Positions 63,684 to 64,000 of a stretch of 64,000 nt of DNA are shown here, in pieces. The stretch covers positions 101,099 to 165,098 of the forward strand of contig NZ_JAIVAL010000013.1 of NCBI RefSeq assembly GCF_020171985.1, in the 5' to 3' direction. Each line of letters opens with the position of its first letter. The stretch's first letter is position 1. Below the pieces are notes generated by a model. It was not told the origin of the DNA. It made no database searches and was given only the letters and a program-made list of their open reading frames with translations. Origin of the DNA: Halobacillus halophilus (GTDB lineage Bacteria > Bacillota > Bacilli > Bacillales > Halobacillaceae). The position numbers and the translations under genes are program-made.

Positions 63684-63796
63684 TGTGGCGGCGTCCTACT
63701 CTCACGGGGATCGACCCGACTACCATCGGCGCTGAAGAGCTTAACTTCTGTGTTCGGCATGGGAACAGGTGTGACCTCTTCGCATTCACCACCACA
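63684..63796 (-). rRNA. rrf: 5S ribosomal RNA
   Basis: On the minus strand the sequence TGTGGTGGTGAATGCGAAGA...GAACACAGAAGTTAAGC...GAGAGTAGGACGCCGCCA is a typical Bacillus 5S rRNA. It lies between the 23S end and the tRNA cluster. Confidence 0.97.
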
Positions 63797-63894
63797 TCAT
63801 ATACAGTTTGAGGTAAACCCTCAAAACTGGATAAGGCAATCATTCAACCATCGGACGAGCGAACGTCTCTTCCGACTAACATTTCATACTAGAT

Positions 63895-64000
63895 AGATAA
63901 GTCTTCGATCCATTAGTATCCGTCAGCTTCACGTGTCACCACGCTTCCACCTCGGACCTATCAACCTCATCGTCTCTGAGGGATCTTACTTACTTGGCGT
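63895..64000 (-). rRNA. rrl: 23S ribosomal RNA, 3' end (partial)
   Basis: On the minus strand the sequence AGTAAGATCCCTCAGAGACG...GATAGGTCCGAGGTGGAAGC...GACGGATACTAAT is the conserved 3' end of Bacillus 23S rRNA. It runs out of the window to the right; the 3' boundary is approximate. A 98-base spacer with no other feature separates it from 5S. Confidence 0.95.

Overview
The window is a stretch of a low-GC Gram-positive, spore-forming Bacillaceae chromosome, most likely a moderately halophilic or marine genus close to Halobacillus (genus is inferred). Direct support: a sigW-rsiW-cdaA-cdaR-glmM-glmS block with a glmS ribozyme, a Spo0E-type phosphatase, Bacillus-type AGGAGG ribosome binding sites with frequent TTG/GTG starts, a Fur box, a Rex box, sigma-B-like promoters, and an rRNA operon followed by a tRNA cluster.

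Layout. 1-4.9 kb: end of a SAM methyltransferase, a cyanide-insensitive-type cytochrome bd oxidase (cydA/cydB), glutaminase and a DUF4385 protein. 5-9.2 kb: iron-siderophore uptake with a lipoprotein binding protein divergent from two FecCD permeases and a ferredoxin-NADP reductase-like flavoprotein, two Fur boxes between them. 9.3-9.9 kb: non-coding repeat element, copy A. 10.2-14.6 kb: a GAF-GAF-PAS-GGDEF-EAL protein translationally coupled to a ThDP enzyme. 14.7-26.4 kb: housekeeping and stress genes (DUF2935, flavin reductase, alanine/glycine symporter, SleB-type hydrolase, CDP-alcohol phosphatidyltransferase, guanine deaminase, UV endonuclease, permease, chemotaxis receptor, aldo/keto reductase, lipoprotein, SAM hydrolase). 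26.6-27.2 kb: repeat copy B. 27.2-39.6 kb: DUF1189, DUF1450, a FAD synthetase paralogue, an HD hydrolase, a divergent Mur ligase, a CzrA/CadA-type metal efflux pair, an Hsp31/DJ-1 protein, and several oxidoreductases and hydrolases. 39.7-43.2 kb: cydD-cydC under a Rex operator. 43.3-49.6 kb: small kinase, NUDIX, esterase, and a three-gene lipoteichoic-acid (or similar polymer) glycosylation operon. 49.7-51.8 kb: GntR regulator plus an M24-fold enzyme resembling DMSP lyase DddP. 51.8-52.2 kb: repeat copy C. 52.3-62.1 kb: trxB, a phospholipase A2-like mini-protein, glmS with its ribozyme, glmM, cdaR, cdaA, rsiW, sigW, a Spo0E-like gene and arginase. 62.3-64 kb: ten tRNAs, a tRNA-Lys relic, 5S rRNA and the 3' end of 23S rRNA, all on the minus strand.

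The strongest undescribed-looking signals are non-coding. Three mosaic elements of 0.3-0.6 kb share 19-bp terminal inverted repeats and long internal hairpins. Three terminators, dispersed over 37 kb, share an almost invariant 16-nt arm. Protein-level points of interest are the DddP-like enzyme with an apparent non-AUG start, the c-di-GMP/ThDP gene pair, a Mur ligase lacking the usual specificity motif, and the eukaryote/parvovirus-like PLA2 domain. All database identities are from memory of family motifs; no search was run.
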